The notes under the pieces were generated by a model. That model saw nothing but the letters and a program-made list of their open reading frames with translations, did no database searches and was not told where the DNA came from. A stretch of 64,000 nucleotides of DNA, from contig NZ_CP085193.1 of the NCBI RefSeq assembly GCF_024298965.1, forward strand, positions 682,001 through 746,000, read 5' to 3'. This DNA is from Streptomyces rapamycinicus NRRL 5491 (GTDB taxonomy: Bacteria; Actinomycetota; Actinomycetes; Streptomycetales; Streptomycetaceae). Numbering within the stretch: the first letter of the stretch is position 1; the number at the start of each line of letters is the position of its first letter. The position numbers and the translations under genes are program-made. Shown piece after piece: positions 24,591 to 35,100 of this stretch.

Positions 24591-27443
24591 TCAGCTCGCC
24601 CCGTCGGCGACGCCACCCCGTTCGAGCGCCAGCCGGGTGAGTTCGACGCGCGTGTTGATGCCGAGCTTGGTGAAGATGTGCTTCATATGGGTGTTGACGG
24701 TGTGAATGGACACATAGAGCCGGTCGGCGATGGCCCGGTTGGTGAGTCCGTCCACCACGAGCGGGATCAGCTTCCGCTCGGATTCGGTGAGGTTCCCCCA
24801 GCCCGGAGGGCCGGTGGCGTGGTGCCGTGGGGCGCCGGTGCGCACACCGAGCCGCCGGAGGCGCCGTCTGATCCGTTCGTGGTCGCGCCGGGCTCCTGAG
24901 ACCGACGCCAGCTCACCCGCTTCTTGGAGGTACGGGATCGCCGGGGCCGTATCGGCCGATGCGGCCAGGAGTTCACCGAGGTCCTCGCAGGCCGCGGCCA
25001 GGGCCAGCGGTCTGCCACCGCTCCGGTAGGCGCTGATCGCGGACTCCAGTCCACGGGGGTCGCCGTGGAGCAGGCCGTCCACGTGGACGCGGACCGCCCG
25101 GATGATCCGCTGGCTGTCGTCCCGCGCGGTCAGGCCGCGCAGGGCGCCGGACACGGCCTCCGCGACCGACCGGTCCCCGCCGCGGAGCGCGATGCGCACG
25201 ATCCCGGGCCAGTGGGACGGCGTCACCGCGAGCAGCCGCGTCGGCTCGCGGTCCCCGAAGCCGGCCGCGAGTGCCACCGCCGGGCCGTCCAGGCCGCCCT
25301 CCGCGTCCGCCAGACAGGCGCGCGCGAGCGTCACCCACCGGCCGTACCGCTGCGTGGTCGGGTCGGGACCGGCTTCGGCGGCGCGGAGGTGGTCCCTCGC
25401 CCTGGCGAGGTCACCGCGCCTGATCTCCACCAGTGCCAGCACGGACCGGGCCCGCGCGTTCGGTCGGGTGATCTCGAGTTCGTCCGCCACCGTCAGACTG
25501 GCCTCGGCCTCCACGGCCGCGTCGTCCAGCGCTCCCTGTTCGAGGAGGGCGCAGGCGCGGGTGGCGTGCCAGTGGGGAAGTGACCAGCCGAGGCCCAGCG
25601 CCTCCGCCTCGCGCTGTCCGTCCCGCAGGATCCGTTCGGTGTCCGCGAGCCGGTCGGTGGCGAGCAGCGCCATGGCCAGCCACAGCGCCGGGATCCGCGG
25701 GGGCCGCAGATAGAGCGCGCCGGACTCCGTACCGGCCCGCCCGGCGGCCTCCTCGGCGAGCTCGACGGCGCGGGCGAGGCGCCCGCGGTAGAAGGACGTC
25801 TGCGACTGGAACACCATGGCGCTGACGAGGACGGCCGGATCGTCGCCGCGGTAGGCGGCCGCGACCAGCCCGGTGTCGGTTCGCTCGGCGGCGGTGATGT
25901 CCCCGAGGTACACATGGCCCGTCCCCTTGGTCTTCAACAGCCGGACGCGCACCTCGGGCGGCAGCGCGGGAAGGTCCAGAGCCCGCTGGAGGTGTGTCAT
26001 CGCGGCGGCGTCGTCGCCCGCGGCCTGGTGGATCTCGGCGGCCACCAGGCGCAGACCCGCCTCCCGCGGCGGTTCGAGGCGGTCCGACAGGGTGGCGTCG
26101 ACCAGGTCGAGCGCCTCGTGCACCCGGCGGGTCCGGCCGAGGTACTCGGCGGCGTCGGTCAGCAGCGTGATACGACGCCGGTCCCGCGGGGGCAGCAGTC
26201 CGGCGATCCGCTGAGCCAGGTCCGCGGCGGCGCCGGGGGCCGACGCCGACAGTTCCCGTACGGCGGTGGTCAGCGTGGTCACGGCCGCCTCGTCGACCGG
26301 ACCGCCCGACATGACGACGTGCCAGGCCACCTCGGCGGACCGGGCCCCGGTGCCCCGCAGACTGTCGGCCGCCTCCCGGTGCAGAGCGGTCCGTACGGCC
26401 CGCGGCAGGTTCTCGTGGACGGCCTGCCGCATGAGGTCGTGGCGGAAGGCGAGTCGCGGGCCGTCGGCCGAGAGCAGACCGGCGTTCAGGGCGGCCTCGA
26501 CGCCCGACAGCAGGCTGCCGACCCGTCTGCCGAGCATGCGGGCGGCCGTGCCGAGGTCGAATTCGCGGCCGAGGACGGACCCCATCTGGAGCAGCCGCGC
26601 GGCATCCTCCGGGAGCCGGTCCAGCCGTGCGGCGACACTCCGCCGGAATCCGGCGGGGATGCCGTCGTGCACGAGGCTCGCCACGCCCGCCTCCACCTTG
26701 ACGGCGTCCGTGCCGGCGAAGGCGCGCACCAATTCGATCGCCAGGAACGGGTTGCCCGCGACGCCTCGCAGCTGCCGGGCCAGACCGGGTGACGGCGTCG
26801 CTCCGAGGACATCGGCCGCGATCTGCCCCAGCTCCCGCTGCGGCAGGGGGCCGAGGGTCAGCCATCGGGCTCCGAGGCGTTCGAGGTCCTCCCGCACCAT
26901 GGCCACGGTCGGCCGATCGGCGTCCGGCCGTACGGCCAGCACCCACAGGATCCGCGAGCCGGCCAGCCGACCGGGCAGGGTGCGGAGCACGAAGAGGGTG
27001 GCCGGATCGGCCCACTGCGCGTCGTCCACCAGCACGGCCAACGGGGCGCGCTGGGCCCGCGTCTCCAGGGCGTCCGCGATGCCGTCCAGCAGCCAGAGCC
27101 GCTGGTCGTCAGCGGTCACGGCGGCCCGGTGGGGACCGCCGGAGGACCGCAGGGCGGACTGCAGGGCCGCTCCCGCCGCGTACTGGTCGAGCTCGTCGGC
27201 CCGTACGGACACCACATCGAAGCCGGACCGCCGCGCCATCCCGTCCAGCTCCGCGAGCAGCCGGCTCTTGCCGGCGCCGGGCGCGCCTTCCACGACGACG
27301 CGGGCGCCCCGCCCGGCAAGCACTGCTCCCAGATCCTCACGGACAGCGGCGATCTCGCGGTCCCGTCCTCTGAGGGGCAGCCCGGCGACGGCCCGGTCCC
27401 CGCGCCCCCGGACCAGGTCGCCCGCGGGGTCTGTGCTGTGCAT
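24591..27443 (-). CDS. large LuxR-type ATPase regulator (LAL family)
   Basis: The roughly 950-residue protein has an AAA-type ATPase with Walker A GAPGAGKS at about residues 53-60 and Walker B LAVLVDDAQWAD, a long helical TPR-like middle, and a C-terminal LuxR HTH (LTNRAIADRLYVSIHTVNTHMKHIFTKLGI). No receiver domain is present, so it is a LAL rather than a response regulator. It diverges from the HpaB-like monooxygenase gene (gap 158 bp), which it probably activates. The start is uncertain: the ATG at 27443 lacks a good ribosome-binding site, and a GTG some 11 codons upstream is preceded by GAGGG. Confidence 0.85.
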   Translation of the reverse strand: MHSTDPAGDLVRGRGDRAVAGLPLRGRDREIAAVREDLGAVLAGRGARVVVEGAPGAGKSRLLAELDGMARRSGFDVVSVRADELDQYAAGAALQSALRSSGGPHRAAVTADDQRLWLLDGIADALETRAQRAPLAVLVDDAQWADPATLFVLRTLPGRLAGSRILWVLAVRPDADRPTVAMVREDLERLGARWLTLGPLPQRELGQIAADVLGATPSPGLARQLRGVAGNPFLAIELVRAFAGTDAVKVEAGVASLVHDGIPAGFRRSVAARLDRLPEDAARLLQMGSVLGREFDLGTAARMLGRRVGSLLSGVEAALNAGLLSADGPRLAFRHDLMRQAVHENLPRAVRTALHREAADSLRGTGARSAEVAWHVVMSGGPVDEAAVTTLTTAVRELSASAPGAAADLAQRIAGLLPPRDRRRITLLTDAAEYLGRTRRVHEALDLVDATLSDRLEPPREAGLRLVAAEIHQAAGDDAAAMTHLQRALDLPALPPEVRVRLLKTKGTGHVYLGDITAAERTDTGLVAAAYRGDDPAVLVSAMVFQSQTSFYRGRLARAVELAEEAAGRAGTESGALYLRPPRIPALWLAMALLATDRLADTERILRDGQREAEALGLGWSLPHWHATRACALLEQGALDDAAVEAEASLTVADELEITRPNARARSVLALVEIRRGDLARARDHLRAAEAGPDPTTQRYGRWVTLARACLADAEGGLDGPAVALAAGFGDREPTRLLAVTPSHWPGIVRIALRGGDRSVAEAVSGALRGLTARDDSQRIIRAVRVHVDGLLHGDPRGLESAISAYRSGGRPLALAAACEDLGELLAASADTAPAIPYLQEAGELASVSGARRDHERIRRRLRRLGVRTGAPRHHATGPPGWGNLTESERKLIPLVVDGLTNRAIADRLYVSIHTVNTHMKHIFTKLGINTRVELTRLALERGGVADGAS

Positions 27444-27601
27444 GGGGCCAGCATGCCGCACGGCCACATGGCCCTCAACGCCGGTTCCCCCGCGCCGGAC
27501 GCTTTCACCCGGGTGAATCCCGGTGCCGCGCCGTCCGCTCACCCCGCCGCGGCACATGCTCCGAGCCGTCCAGATCTCTTGTCCCCGGAGAGGAGCACGA
27601 C

Positions 27602-29116
27602 GTGCGTACAGGCAAGGAATACCTGGCGGCGCTGAACGACGGCCGCACGGTGTGGGTGGGCGACGAGCTCGTCGGCAACGTGGCCACACACCCCACGACC
27701 CGGGCGTACGCCCGCAGGCTCGCCGACTTCTACGACCTGCACCACCGCCCGGACCTCCAGGACGTCATGACGTTCGTGGACGAGGAGGGCGTCCGGCGGT
27801 CCATGACGTGGTTCCAGCACCGCTCCAAGGACGACCTGCGGCGCAAGCGGCGCTACATGGAGACGGTGCTGCGGGAGCTCGGCGCCGGGGCGGTCCCGCG
27901 CACCCCGGATGTCAACAACTACGTCCTGCTGACCTACGTCGACGACCCCGAGCCCTGGAGCAGCCAGTCCGTCGGCACCGACGGGAGGGACCTCACCGAG
28001 GGCATCGTCGACTTCTGGAACGTGGTACGGGAGGGCGACCTCAACACGACACCGGCGTTCGTCGACCCGCAGACGGACCGCTCGCGCGATTCCGCACAGG
28101 CCGAGTCCCCCGCGCTTCAGGTGGTCGGCACCTCGGACGAGGGCATCACCGTACGGGGTGTGAAGGCGATCAGCACCGGCGCGGCCTTCGGGGACTGGAT
28201 CCACATCGGCGTCTTCTACCGCCCCGGCATCCTGCCGGCGCAGATCATCTTCGGGGCGGTGAAGCCCAGCACCCCGGGAGTCACCATCATCTGCCGGGAG
28301 AGCGACGTCCGGGACGGCGAGGACGTCGAGCACCCGCTCGCCTCCCAGGGTGACGAACTGGACAGCGTCATCGTGTTCGAGGACGTGCTCATCCCCTGGG
28401 ACCGGGTGTTCCACATCGGCAACCCGAAGCACACGTCGCTGTACCCGCAGCGCGTCTTCGACTGGCTGCACTACCAGGCCCTGGTCCGGCAGATGGTGCG
28501 CGCCGAGCTGATGCTCGGCCTGGCCCTGCTGATCACCGAGCACATCGGCACCTACCAGCTGCCGCCGGTGCAGACCCGGATCGCCCGGTTCGCGGGCTTC
28601 CACCAGACGCTCAAGGCACATGTGATCGCTTCGGAGGACGAGGGGTTCACCACCCCCGGCGGCCTCTACAAGCCGAACGTCCTGATGTTCGACTTCGGGC
28701 GGGCGTACTACCTCGAGAACATCGCCGGGATGGTCCACGAGGTGATCGACCTCGCCGGTCGTGCCTCGCTCATCTTCCCCACCGAGGGGCAGTGGCAGCG
28801 GCCCGAACTGCGGCCCTGGCTGGAGGCGTTGCAGACGGGACCGGTCGGGAGGCCGCACGACCGGCTGAAGATCAGCCGGGTGATCCGCGATCTGTTCCTG
28901 TCCGGCTGGGGCGACCGCATCAGCACCTTCGAGAACTTCAACGGCACGCCCCTGCTGGCCATCCGCACCCTGACCATGAAGCGCGCCGAGCTGTCGCCGA
29001 GCGGCGGCATGGCAGACCTCGCGCGCAAGGTCTGCGGCATCGAGGGCGTCGACGAGCGGGAGCAGACCGCGTACACGGCCCAGGCGGACTACGCCCGGCG
29101 CCAGGACGCCTCGTAG
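27602..29116 (+). CDS. HpaB-like FADH2-dependent phenol monooxygenase (oxygenase component)
   Basis: The 504-residue protein belongs to the 4-hydroxyphenylacetate 3-hydroxylase (HpaB) family, which includes chlorophenol, nitrophenol and resorcinol hydroxylases. It starts MRTGKEYLAALNDGRTVWV and keeps the FAD-binding ISTGAAFGDWIHIGVFYRPG region, FEDVLIPWDRVF, and the C-terminal helical part (FENFNGTPLLA). It needs reduced FAD from the reductase at 31493. The nearby hydroxyquinol dioxygenase and maleylacetate reductase suggest the product is hydroxyquinol, from a resorcinol, 4-hydroxyphenol or chlorophenol-like substrate. A GTG start is preceded by GAGGAG. It stands alone on the plus strand between two minus-strand LuxR-type genes. 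Confidence 0.85.
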   Translation: MRTGKEYLAALNDGRTVWVGDELVGNVATHPTTRAYARRLADFYDLHHRPDLQDVMTFVDEEGVRRSMTWFQHRSKDDLRRKRRYMETVLRELGAGAVPRTPDVNNYVLLTYVDDPEPWSSQSVGTDGRDLTEGIVDFWNVVREGDLNTTPAFVDPQTDRSRDSAQAESPALQVVGTSDEGITVRGVKAISTGAAFGDWIHIGVFYRPGILPAQIIFGAVKPSTPGVTIICRESDVRDGEDVEHPLASQGDELDSVIVFEDVLIPWDRVFHIGNPKHTSLYPQRVFDWLHYQALVRQMVRAELMLGLALLITEHIGTYQLPPVQTRIARFAGFHQTLKAHVIASEDEGFTTPGGLYKPNVLMFDFGRAYYLENIAGMVHEVIDLAGRASLIFPTEGQWQRPELRPWLEALQTGPVGRPHDRLKISRVIRDLFLSGWGDRISTFENFNGTPLLAIRTLTMKRAELSPSGGMADLARKVCGIEGVDEREQTAYTAQADYARRQDAS

Positions 29117-29134
29117 CGCGATACGGGGCCCGGG

Positions 29135-31372
29135 TCAGAGCACACCGCGCTCCCGGGCCCTGGCCACCGCGCCGCTTCTGTCGTGCGCGCCGAGTTTGCG
29201 GAAGACGGCCCGTACCTGTGTCTTGACGGTGTTGTGGGACACATAGAGCTCGGCGGCGATCTCACGCAGGGTCAGCGGGCCGCACAGGGCGCGGAGCACT
29301 CGGCGCTCCCCCAGCGACAGGTCCTGGGGCCCGGGTACGGAAGGCGCCACGGCCGTGTCCTCACCGGCCCGGCCGAGCAGGTCCGTCAGTACCCCGCGCG
29401 ATTCGCAACCGGACGCCGCCCGCTCGGCCGCCGCGCGGGCCTCCCGCGCCGCGTCCGCGTTGCGCCGCGCGCTCTCCAGTCGCGCGCGCGTGGCGTGGCA
29501 CAGGGCGCGGATGTGGGGTTCGTGCGACGCCCGGGGCGGGCCCGCCAGCGCCGCCTCCGCTTCGGCCAGAACTCGTGCGGCCGCATCGGCCCGGCCCTCT
29601 TCGAGGAGCAGACCGGCCCGGGCGATGTAGCCGGACACGGAGACGAAGTGTCCGCTCAGGCCGGCCGCGGCGGCCACGTCGAGGGCCTCGTCGCTCAGCA
29701 TGCCCGCCGACTCGTGCCGTCCGGTCAGCAGCGCGCACAGCGCCCGCAAGCCCAGGGCGCGGACGAGTGCCAGGCTGTGCCCGGCGGCGTGTGCGTCACG
29801 GGTCGCCTCGCCGAGCAGCGCCTCCGCCTCCTCGTACCGGGAGGTCCACAGCGCGGCGGCGCCGCGGGCCGTACAGGCCAGGGCGCGCCAGGACGTCAGC
29901 GGCAGGGTGCCGCCGACGGCGGACGCGCCGAGCCGGCCGGCGGTCAGGACCTCCCCCTTCAGACAGCAGGCCACGGCCCGGGCGACGGCTGCCGCATCGG
30001 ACACCGTGCTGCCCTCGCCGACCGTCTGGGGGCCCGTCCGTCTGAGCCGGGCCACGTCCAGCCAGCGCCGGGCCGTCTCCGGGGCGCCGCCGGAGAGGGC
30101 CGCCATCGCCGCCACGACGCACAAGCGCGCGTCGGCGGCGACCGTGCGGCGCGGCAGCAGGTCCAGCCACCGCGTGACCAGCGCACCACGCCCCGCCGAG
30201 ATCGCCTTCTCCCAGGCCCCGAGGATCGAGGCGACGGCCGCCGCCGCGTCGCCGCCGAGCATCCAGTGCCGTACGGCGGCGGTCGTCTCGCCCTGCCGGG
30301 AGTACCACTGAGCGGCGGCCCGGTGCAGGGACACGACGGTGTCCGGCCCCTCGGCGGTGCGGACGTCGGAGAGCAGCGCGGCCAGTGCCCGGTGATGCCG
30401 GTACGCCGGCGGATCGGCGGCGACGGGCACGAGCAGTCCTACGGTCCGCGCGAGCTCCCGCAGCAGTACGCCCGCCCGGTCCCCGGCGAGGGCCTGGCAC
30501 GGCCCGGTGCTCAGCTCGTCGAGCACACTGGTGCGCAGCAGGAACCGGCGCTGTTCCGTGGTGAGCCGGAACAGCACCTCCGTGGCCAGATACTCGGAGA
30601 CCGCCTGCCTGCCGTGGGCCACGTCCCGTTCGGTGTGCGTCTGGCCGGCCGAGCGGGCGAGGGCGCGCCCCATGACGCACAGCCCCGCCGCCCATCCCTC
30701 GGTGGCCTCGTACAGCGCACTCGAAGTGTCCGCGGCCGGAGGGGCGCCGAGCAGATCGGTGAGCACGGCCTGTGCCTCCTCAGGGGTGAAGGCCAGGTCG
30801 TGCTGGTCGAGTTCGGCGACCAGACCCCGGGCGCGCAGGGTCGGCACGGGCCTTCCGGGGACGTGCCGGGTCGACAGGACGGCGCGGAAGCCCCGGGGAA
30901 GCCGGGTCAGGAAGTCCGCCAGGCTGCGGACCGCGTCGGCGTCCGTGATCGAGTCCAGTCCGTCGAGGACCAGTGTGAGCGGCCGCTGTCCGCCCAGGCC
31001 GGTCACCAGGCTCGGCAGGATCTCCTCGAGCCATGCGTCGAGCGTCCACTCATCGCTGTCGAGGCGGACGGGCAGTTCCGGCCGTACGTGCCGCAACGCC
31101 CGCAGGATGCCGGCCCAGAGCCGGCCGGGGGCGTTGTCGTACCCGTCCAGGCTGAGCCAGGCGCACTCTCCACGGGCCGCCGTGCCTTGCGTCCACTCGG
31201 TCAGGAGCACGGTCTTCCCGGCACCGGCCGGTGCGGAGACCACCACCACGGGCTCGGTCGCCGCGTCGAGCCGGCGCAGCAGGCGCGGGCGGGTCAGGAG
31301 GTGCGGGGGCTGGGCCGGAGGACGCAGCTTGAAGGCCGGCACGGAGCGGGGCACGGCACCTGCACGGGACAT
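29135..31372 (-). CDS. large LuxR-type ATPase regulator (MalT-like)
   Basis: The roughly 745-residue protein has Walker A SAPAGAGKT at about residues 47-54, a Walker B LTLVLDGLDS, a WAAGLCVMGRAL segment typical of MalT-like ATPases, a TPR-rich middle and a C-terminal LuxR HTH (LTLREIAAELYVSHNTVKTQVRAVFRKLG). The ATG at 31372 has GAAGG just upstream. It ends 18 bp from the convergent HpaB-like gene and sits downstream of the flavin reductase in the same direction. With two other ATPase regulators in this cluster, it may respond to different aromatic inputs. Confidence 0.85.
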   Translation of the reverse strand: MSRAGAVPRSVPAFKLRPPAQPPHLLTRPRLLRRLDAATEPVVVVSAPAGAGKTVLLTEWTQGTAARGECAWLSLDGYDNAPGRLWAGILRALRHVRPELPVRLDSDEWTLDAWLEEILPSLVTGLGGQRPLTLVLDGLDSITDADAVRSLADFLTRLPRGFRAVLSTRHVPGRPVPTLRARGLVAELDQHDLAFTPEEAQAVLTDLLGAPPAADTSSALYEATEGWAAGLCVMGRALARSAGQTHTERDVAHGRQAVSEYLATEVLFRLTTEQRRFLLRTSVLDELSTGPCQALAGDRAGVLLRELARTVGLLVPVAADPPAYRHHRALAALLSDVRTAEGPDTVVSLHRAAAQWYSRQGETTAAVRHWMLGGDAAAAVASILGAWEKAISAGRGALVTRWLDLLPRRTVAADARLCVVAAMAALSGGAPETARRWLDVARLRRTGPQTVGEGSTVSDAAAVARAVACCLKGEVLTAGRLGASAVGGTLPLTSWRALACTARGAAALWTSRYEEAEALLGEATRDAHAAGHSLALVRALGLRALCALLTGRHESAGMLSDEALDVAAAAGLSGHFVSVSGYIARAGLLLEEGRADAAARVLAEAEAALAGPPRASHEPHIRALCHATRARLESARRNADAAREARAAAERAASGCESRGVLTDLLGRAGEDTAVAPSVPGPQDLSLGERRVLRALCGPLTLREIAAELYVSHNTVKTQVRAVFRKLGAHDRSGAVARARERGVL

Positions 31373-31492
31373 GGCACCTTCAATGGAGTCGTCGGGACGG
31401 GCGGAGCCCCCGACAACCGTGGCTCGCCTGGCGCGAACCGGCATCCGGGGCGGTGGTGAGCCGGTCACGCGGCCTTCTTCGGGCCGCCGCGA

Positions 31493-31975
31493 CTAGGGCC
31501 TGAGCCCTCCGAACCCTCCCGCGAAGTAGAGCAGCGGCCGGCCGTCCACCCGGTGTGCGCATTGGCGGACGTCACCCACGAAGATGGTGTGGTCGCCGCC
31601 GGGCAGCGCCTCGGCGACATCGCACACGACGGCCGCGATAGCGTCCTTCAGCACCGGCACACCGTGGTCGTCGACGGTCTCGACGCCCGCGAACTTGTCC
31701 GGTTTGGAGGCGCCGAAGTTCCGCGCCAGGTGCTCACCGTCCTCGCCGAGGACATTGACCGCGAAGCGGCCGTGCTCCGCGATCGCGGTCCGCGTGTACA
31801 GGTGGTTGCCGACGCACACGATCAGCTGGAGCGGGTCCATGGACAGGGCGCACACGGCGCTCGCCGCCATGCCGATGGGCGTGGCTCCGGAGCGGGTGGT
31901 GATCACGCTGACGCCCGTGGCGAGCCGGCTCATCGCGCCTCGGAAGTCGGGTGTCGTGTCAACGGTTTCCATCAT
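31493..31975 (-). CDS. HpaC-like flavin reductase
   Basis: The 160-residue protein is a flavin reductase of the HpaC/DIM6-NTAB family: RLATGVSVITTRSG near the start, GMAASAVCALSMDPL in the flavin-binding loop, and GDHTIFVGDVRQ at the C-terminal side. It would use NAD(P)H to supply FADH2 to the HpaB-like oxygenase 2.4 kb away. A GGAGG lies 7 nt before the double ATG start. It is transcribed with the dioxygenase and reductase genes but separated from the oxygenase gene, an arrangement unlike hpaBC operons. Confidence 0.87.
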   Translation of the reverse strand: MMETVDTTPDFRGAMSRLATGVSVITTRSGATPIGMAASAVCALSMDPLQLIVCVGNHLYTRTAIAEHGRFAVNVLGEDGEHLARNFGASKPDKFAGVETVDDHGVPVLKDAIAAVVCDVAEALPGGDHTIFVGDVRQCAHRVDGRPLLYFAGGFGGLRP

Positions 31976-32103
31976 CGGAGGACCTCCGTGAAAGGGGGGG
32001 CTGAACCCTGGTGGCTGGTGTGAAGCGTGCGACTCCGGCTGTTAACGCGGGAGAAATCACGGCCCGGGCGCGACACCGCCCGGAGTTCACCCGGCCCGTC
32101 CGG

Positions 32104-35100
32104 TCATCGGCGCAGCCGGTCGACCAGACGTCTCAGGTCCGCGGACGGCCCCACTCCCAGCTCCTTCATGACGCCCAGATAGCCCCGGTACAGGTCGAGC
32201 AGTTCATCGTCCGCACCGGCCGCCTCCGCGGCGCACAGGGCGAGCCGCCACGCCCGCTCCCGGTAGGGGTCGCTGTCCAGTACGGCACGCGCGAGCCGGC
32301 GGGTCTCCCGGACGCGGCCGAGGCGCAGCGCCACGGCCGCCGCGTCCATGCGGGCCCGCAGGAGGGCGGAGTCGAGTTCGGCGCGCCTGGTGTCGAGCCA
32401 GTGGGTCGAGAGGGAGTCGAAGTACGAGCCGCGTTCGGCGATGGCCAGGGCGCGCCGCAGGGTGTCCCACCGGTGCTCGCCGTCCTGCCGCGCGGCCTCC
32501 GCGAGCAGCCGCCGCAGGGTCCCCGAGGCGCTCACGACGGCGGACGCCGGTGTCAGCCGGTACACATCGCCGTCCTGGCGGAGCGACAGCCCGTCGGGCA
32601 GCACCTCGCGCAGCCGGTAGACGGCCTGCCGAAGGTAGCTGCGCGCCGTGGTGTCGCTCCGTCCGGGGAACAGCGCATCCAACAGGGCCCGGCGCCTGGC
32701 GCTCGCCGAGGGCCGGTCCAGCAGATAGGCGAGCAACTCCACGCTCTTGGCCAGCCGTGGGTGGACCTCTCGCCCGTCGACGGCCAACCGCACCGGGCCG
32801 AAGTCCTCCAGCGTCAGCCGGGGTTCGGCGCACCCGGTCACCGGTCTCGCGGTGGCGAGCGCGGACACGAGCTCGTGCCAGCGTGAGGAGTGGGCGGGTT
32901 CCGCGTCGGCCCGGCGCACCGCGACGGAGGGCATGTCCTCCAGGGCCTGCAACAGCAGATTACGGGGGCCCTGGGCGGTCGCGACCTCCAGGGCCAGATC
33001 GGCGGCGGCGTCCGCACCGTCCTCGTCTCCGGTGCGCCACAGCGCCTCACTCAAGTAGACGGCGGCCGTGGGGAGTTCGAGATGTCTGTCACCCGCTCGC
33101 ATGGCGGAGACCGCGGTGGTGAGGTGGGGCACGGCGTCGTGGTCGCGACCGGCCAGCAGCAGCTCCAGGCCCCGCCAGGTGTCCGCCAGTTCGGCGGTGA
33201 AGGCGTAGCGCGCGCACCCTCTGCGCTCCGCCTCGGCGAGCGCCCGAGCCGCTCGCGGCGGGTCGCGGTCCAGGCGCAGGGCCAGTTTCGCCTCCAGGAG
33301 CAGGCTGAGGATCTCGTACACGCGGGAGCCGGTCGACGCGATCCGCCGCCGGCCGGCCAGCAGCGCGGACCACGCCTCGTCCCGGCGTCCGAGCTCCGCC
33401 ATCAGCTCCGCGGCCTCGAAGGCCGCAAGCCAGACGGGCCCCGGTCCGTCTCCGACCGCCGCGTACGCCTCCTCCGCCTGGGAAATACATCCCTCCGCGC
33501 GCAGCGCCGCGACCCTCCAGGGCGTCCCCGCCACTCTCCGCCAGGTGCCGGAGGTGCCGTCCCGCAGTTCGCGCAGATGGCCGGACCGGTAGGCGATGCG
33601 CATCACCATGGCCTCGAGGGGTCCCGCGACCCGGTCGAGTACGTCAGGGGCGAGCCGGGGTGTGCTGTCGTCCGCCAGAGCCAGCACGGCCGCCGCGATG
33701 TCGCGGGGGTGCCCGGGCGGCATCACGCCCAGGATCTCGCGCGCCCCATCGATCCTCCCCGCGTGCCAGAGACACCACACCAGCAGGGCCAAGTCCTCCT
33801 CGCCGCCCGGCTGTTCGGCGAGACCGCTCCACCACGCACGGCCGTGGTGGTCGGCCAACCGCACGCCCCGCCAGCACTGTTCGAGCCCGAAGGCGACGCG
33901 GAGTGCCGCCGAGGCCAGGCTCGGGGTGGGCGCCGGGCGCATCCGGTCGAGCCAGCCCTCGGCGGTCGTCAGGTCGAACCGCCCGAGTACATCGGGCAGC
34001 GCGCGTTCGGCGACGTGTCGGGCGGCGGTGGTGTCCCCGCTCATGAGCAGTTCGGCCACGGCGTCCTCGTGGCGCCCCCGGCCCTGGAGCAATGTGGCGT
34101 ACCCCCGGCGCAGCACCCGCAGGGTGTCCGCGTCCAGGCATTCGATCTCCCGCTGGAGATGGTGGCGGAACCGTGGCAGGGCGACCATCCGGCTGCCGTC
34201 CGCGGACCAGTCGAGCGGCAGCCGTCGGCCGCGGAGGGCGGCCATCGTCCGGTCCGGCGACACCAGTCCGAGGGCGTTGGCCCGCTCGGCCGTCACCCCG
34301 TCGTCGAGCAGGCTCGTACGGACGAGCAGTGCTGCCTCCGCGGGCGTGAGCTGGGTCATCAGCTCGGCCGCGAGACACTCGTGCTGTGCGGCGGAGGCGG
34401 CGGCGTCGGCGCCCCACCAGTCGTACAGGACTCCGGTGACCCAGCCGCCCGTCGCCGCCACCAGGCGGGACGGGTCGTCACCCCGGTCGGTGCCCCGGTC
34501 GTCACCCCGGTCGGTGCCCCGCAGGGCCTCGGCGGCCTCGGCCGCGTCGAACGCCAGTTCCCCGTCCTCGATGAAGGCGACGCGATGGACGTCGCCGAGG
34601 CCTCCGAGACCCGGGGGCAGTTCCACACGGGAGACCAGTACCAGCCGGGGCCCTTCCGGCAGACCCCCGACGAGCGCGTCGAGCAGCCCCTCCGCACCGG
34701 CCCACCCTCCGATCGTCTCCACGCGGTCGAGCACCAGCACCAGGTCCGTACCGGCGAGCGCCCCGGCGAGCAGGGCGCCGGCCTCCGACGCCGAGAGCCC
34801 ACGCGCCGGCGCACCCGTCAGCGCGGTCGCCGCGGCCGGCACATGCGGCTCGACGGCCGCCGCGAGAAGGCGCGTCAGCGCCGGTCCGCCGGCACCGGGA
34901 CCGGCGTCGCCGGGCATCCCGGCGAGCGATGCCCAGGCGACGGGTCCGGACAGCGCCTGGGCGGCCTGGACCACGGCGGTCGTCTTGCCCGACCCCGCCG
35001 AAGCGGCCACGACGAGCACCGGGTACCGGTCCAGCAGCCGATGGATCCTGCGGACCAGCCTCGGCCGGGGTATGACATGGCCGGGCAACCGAGGCGGGAC

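Noticed and set aside
29183..31459. Long plus-strand frame of over 750 codons opposite the MalT-like regulator
   Set aside because: The opposite strand has a full ATPase-LuxR protein with start and ribosome-binding site; the plus frame has no domain.
34473..34520. Possible CRISPR-like repeat
   Set aside because: Only two adjacent copies without spacers, inside a coding frame.
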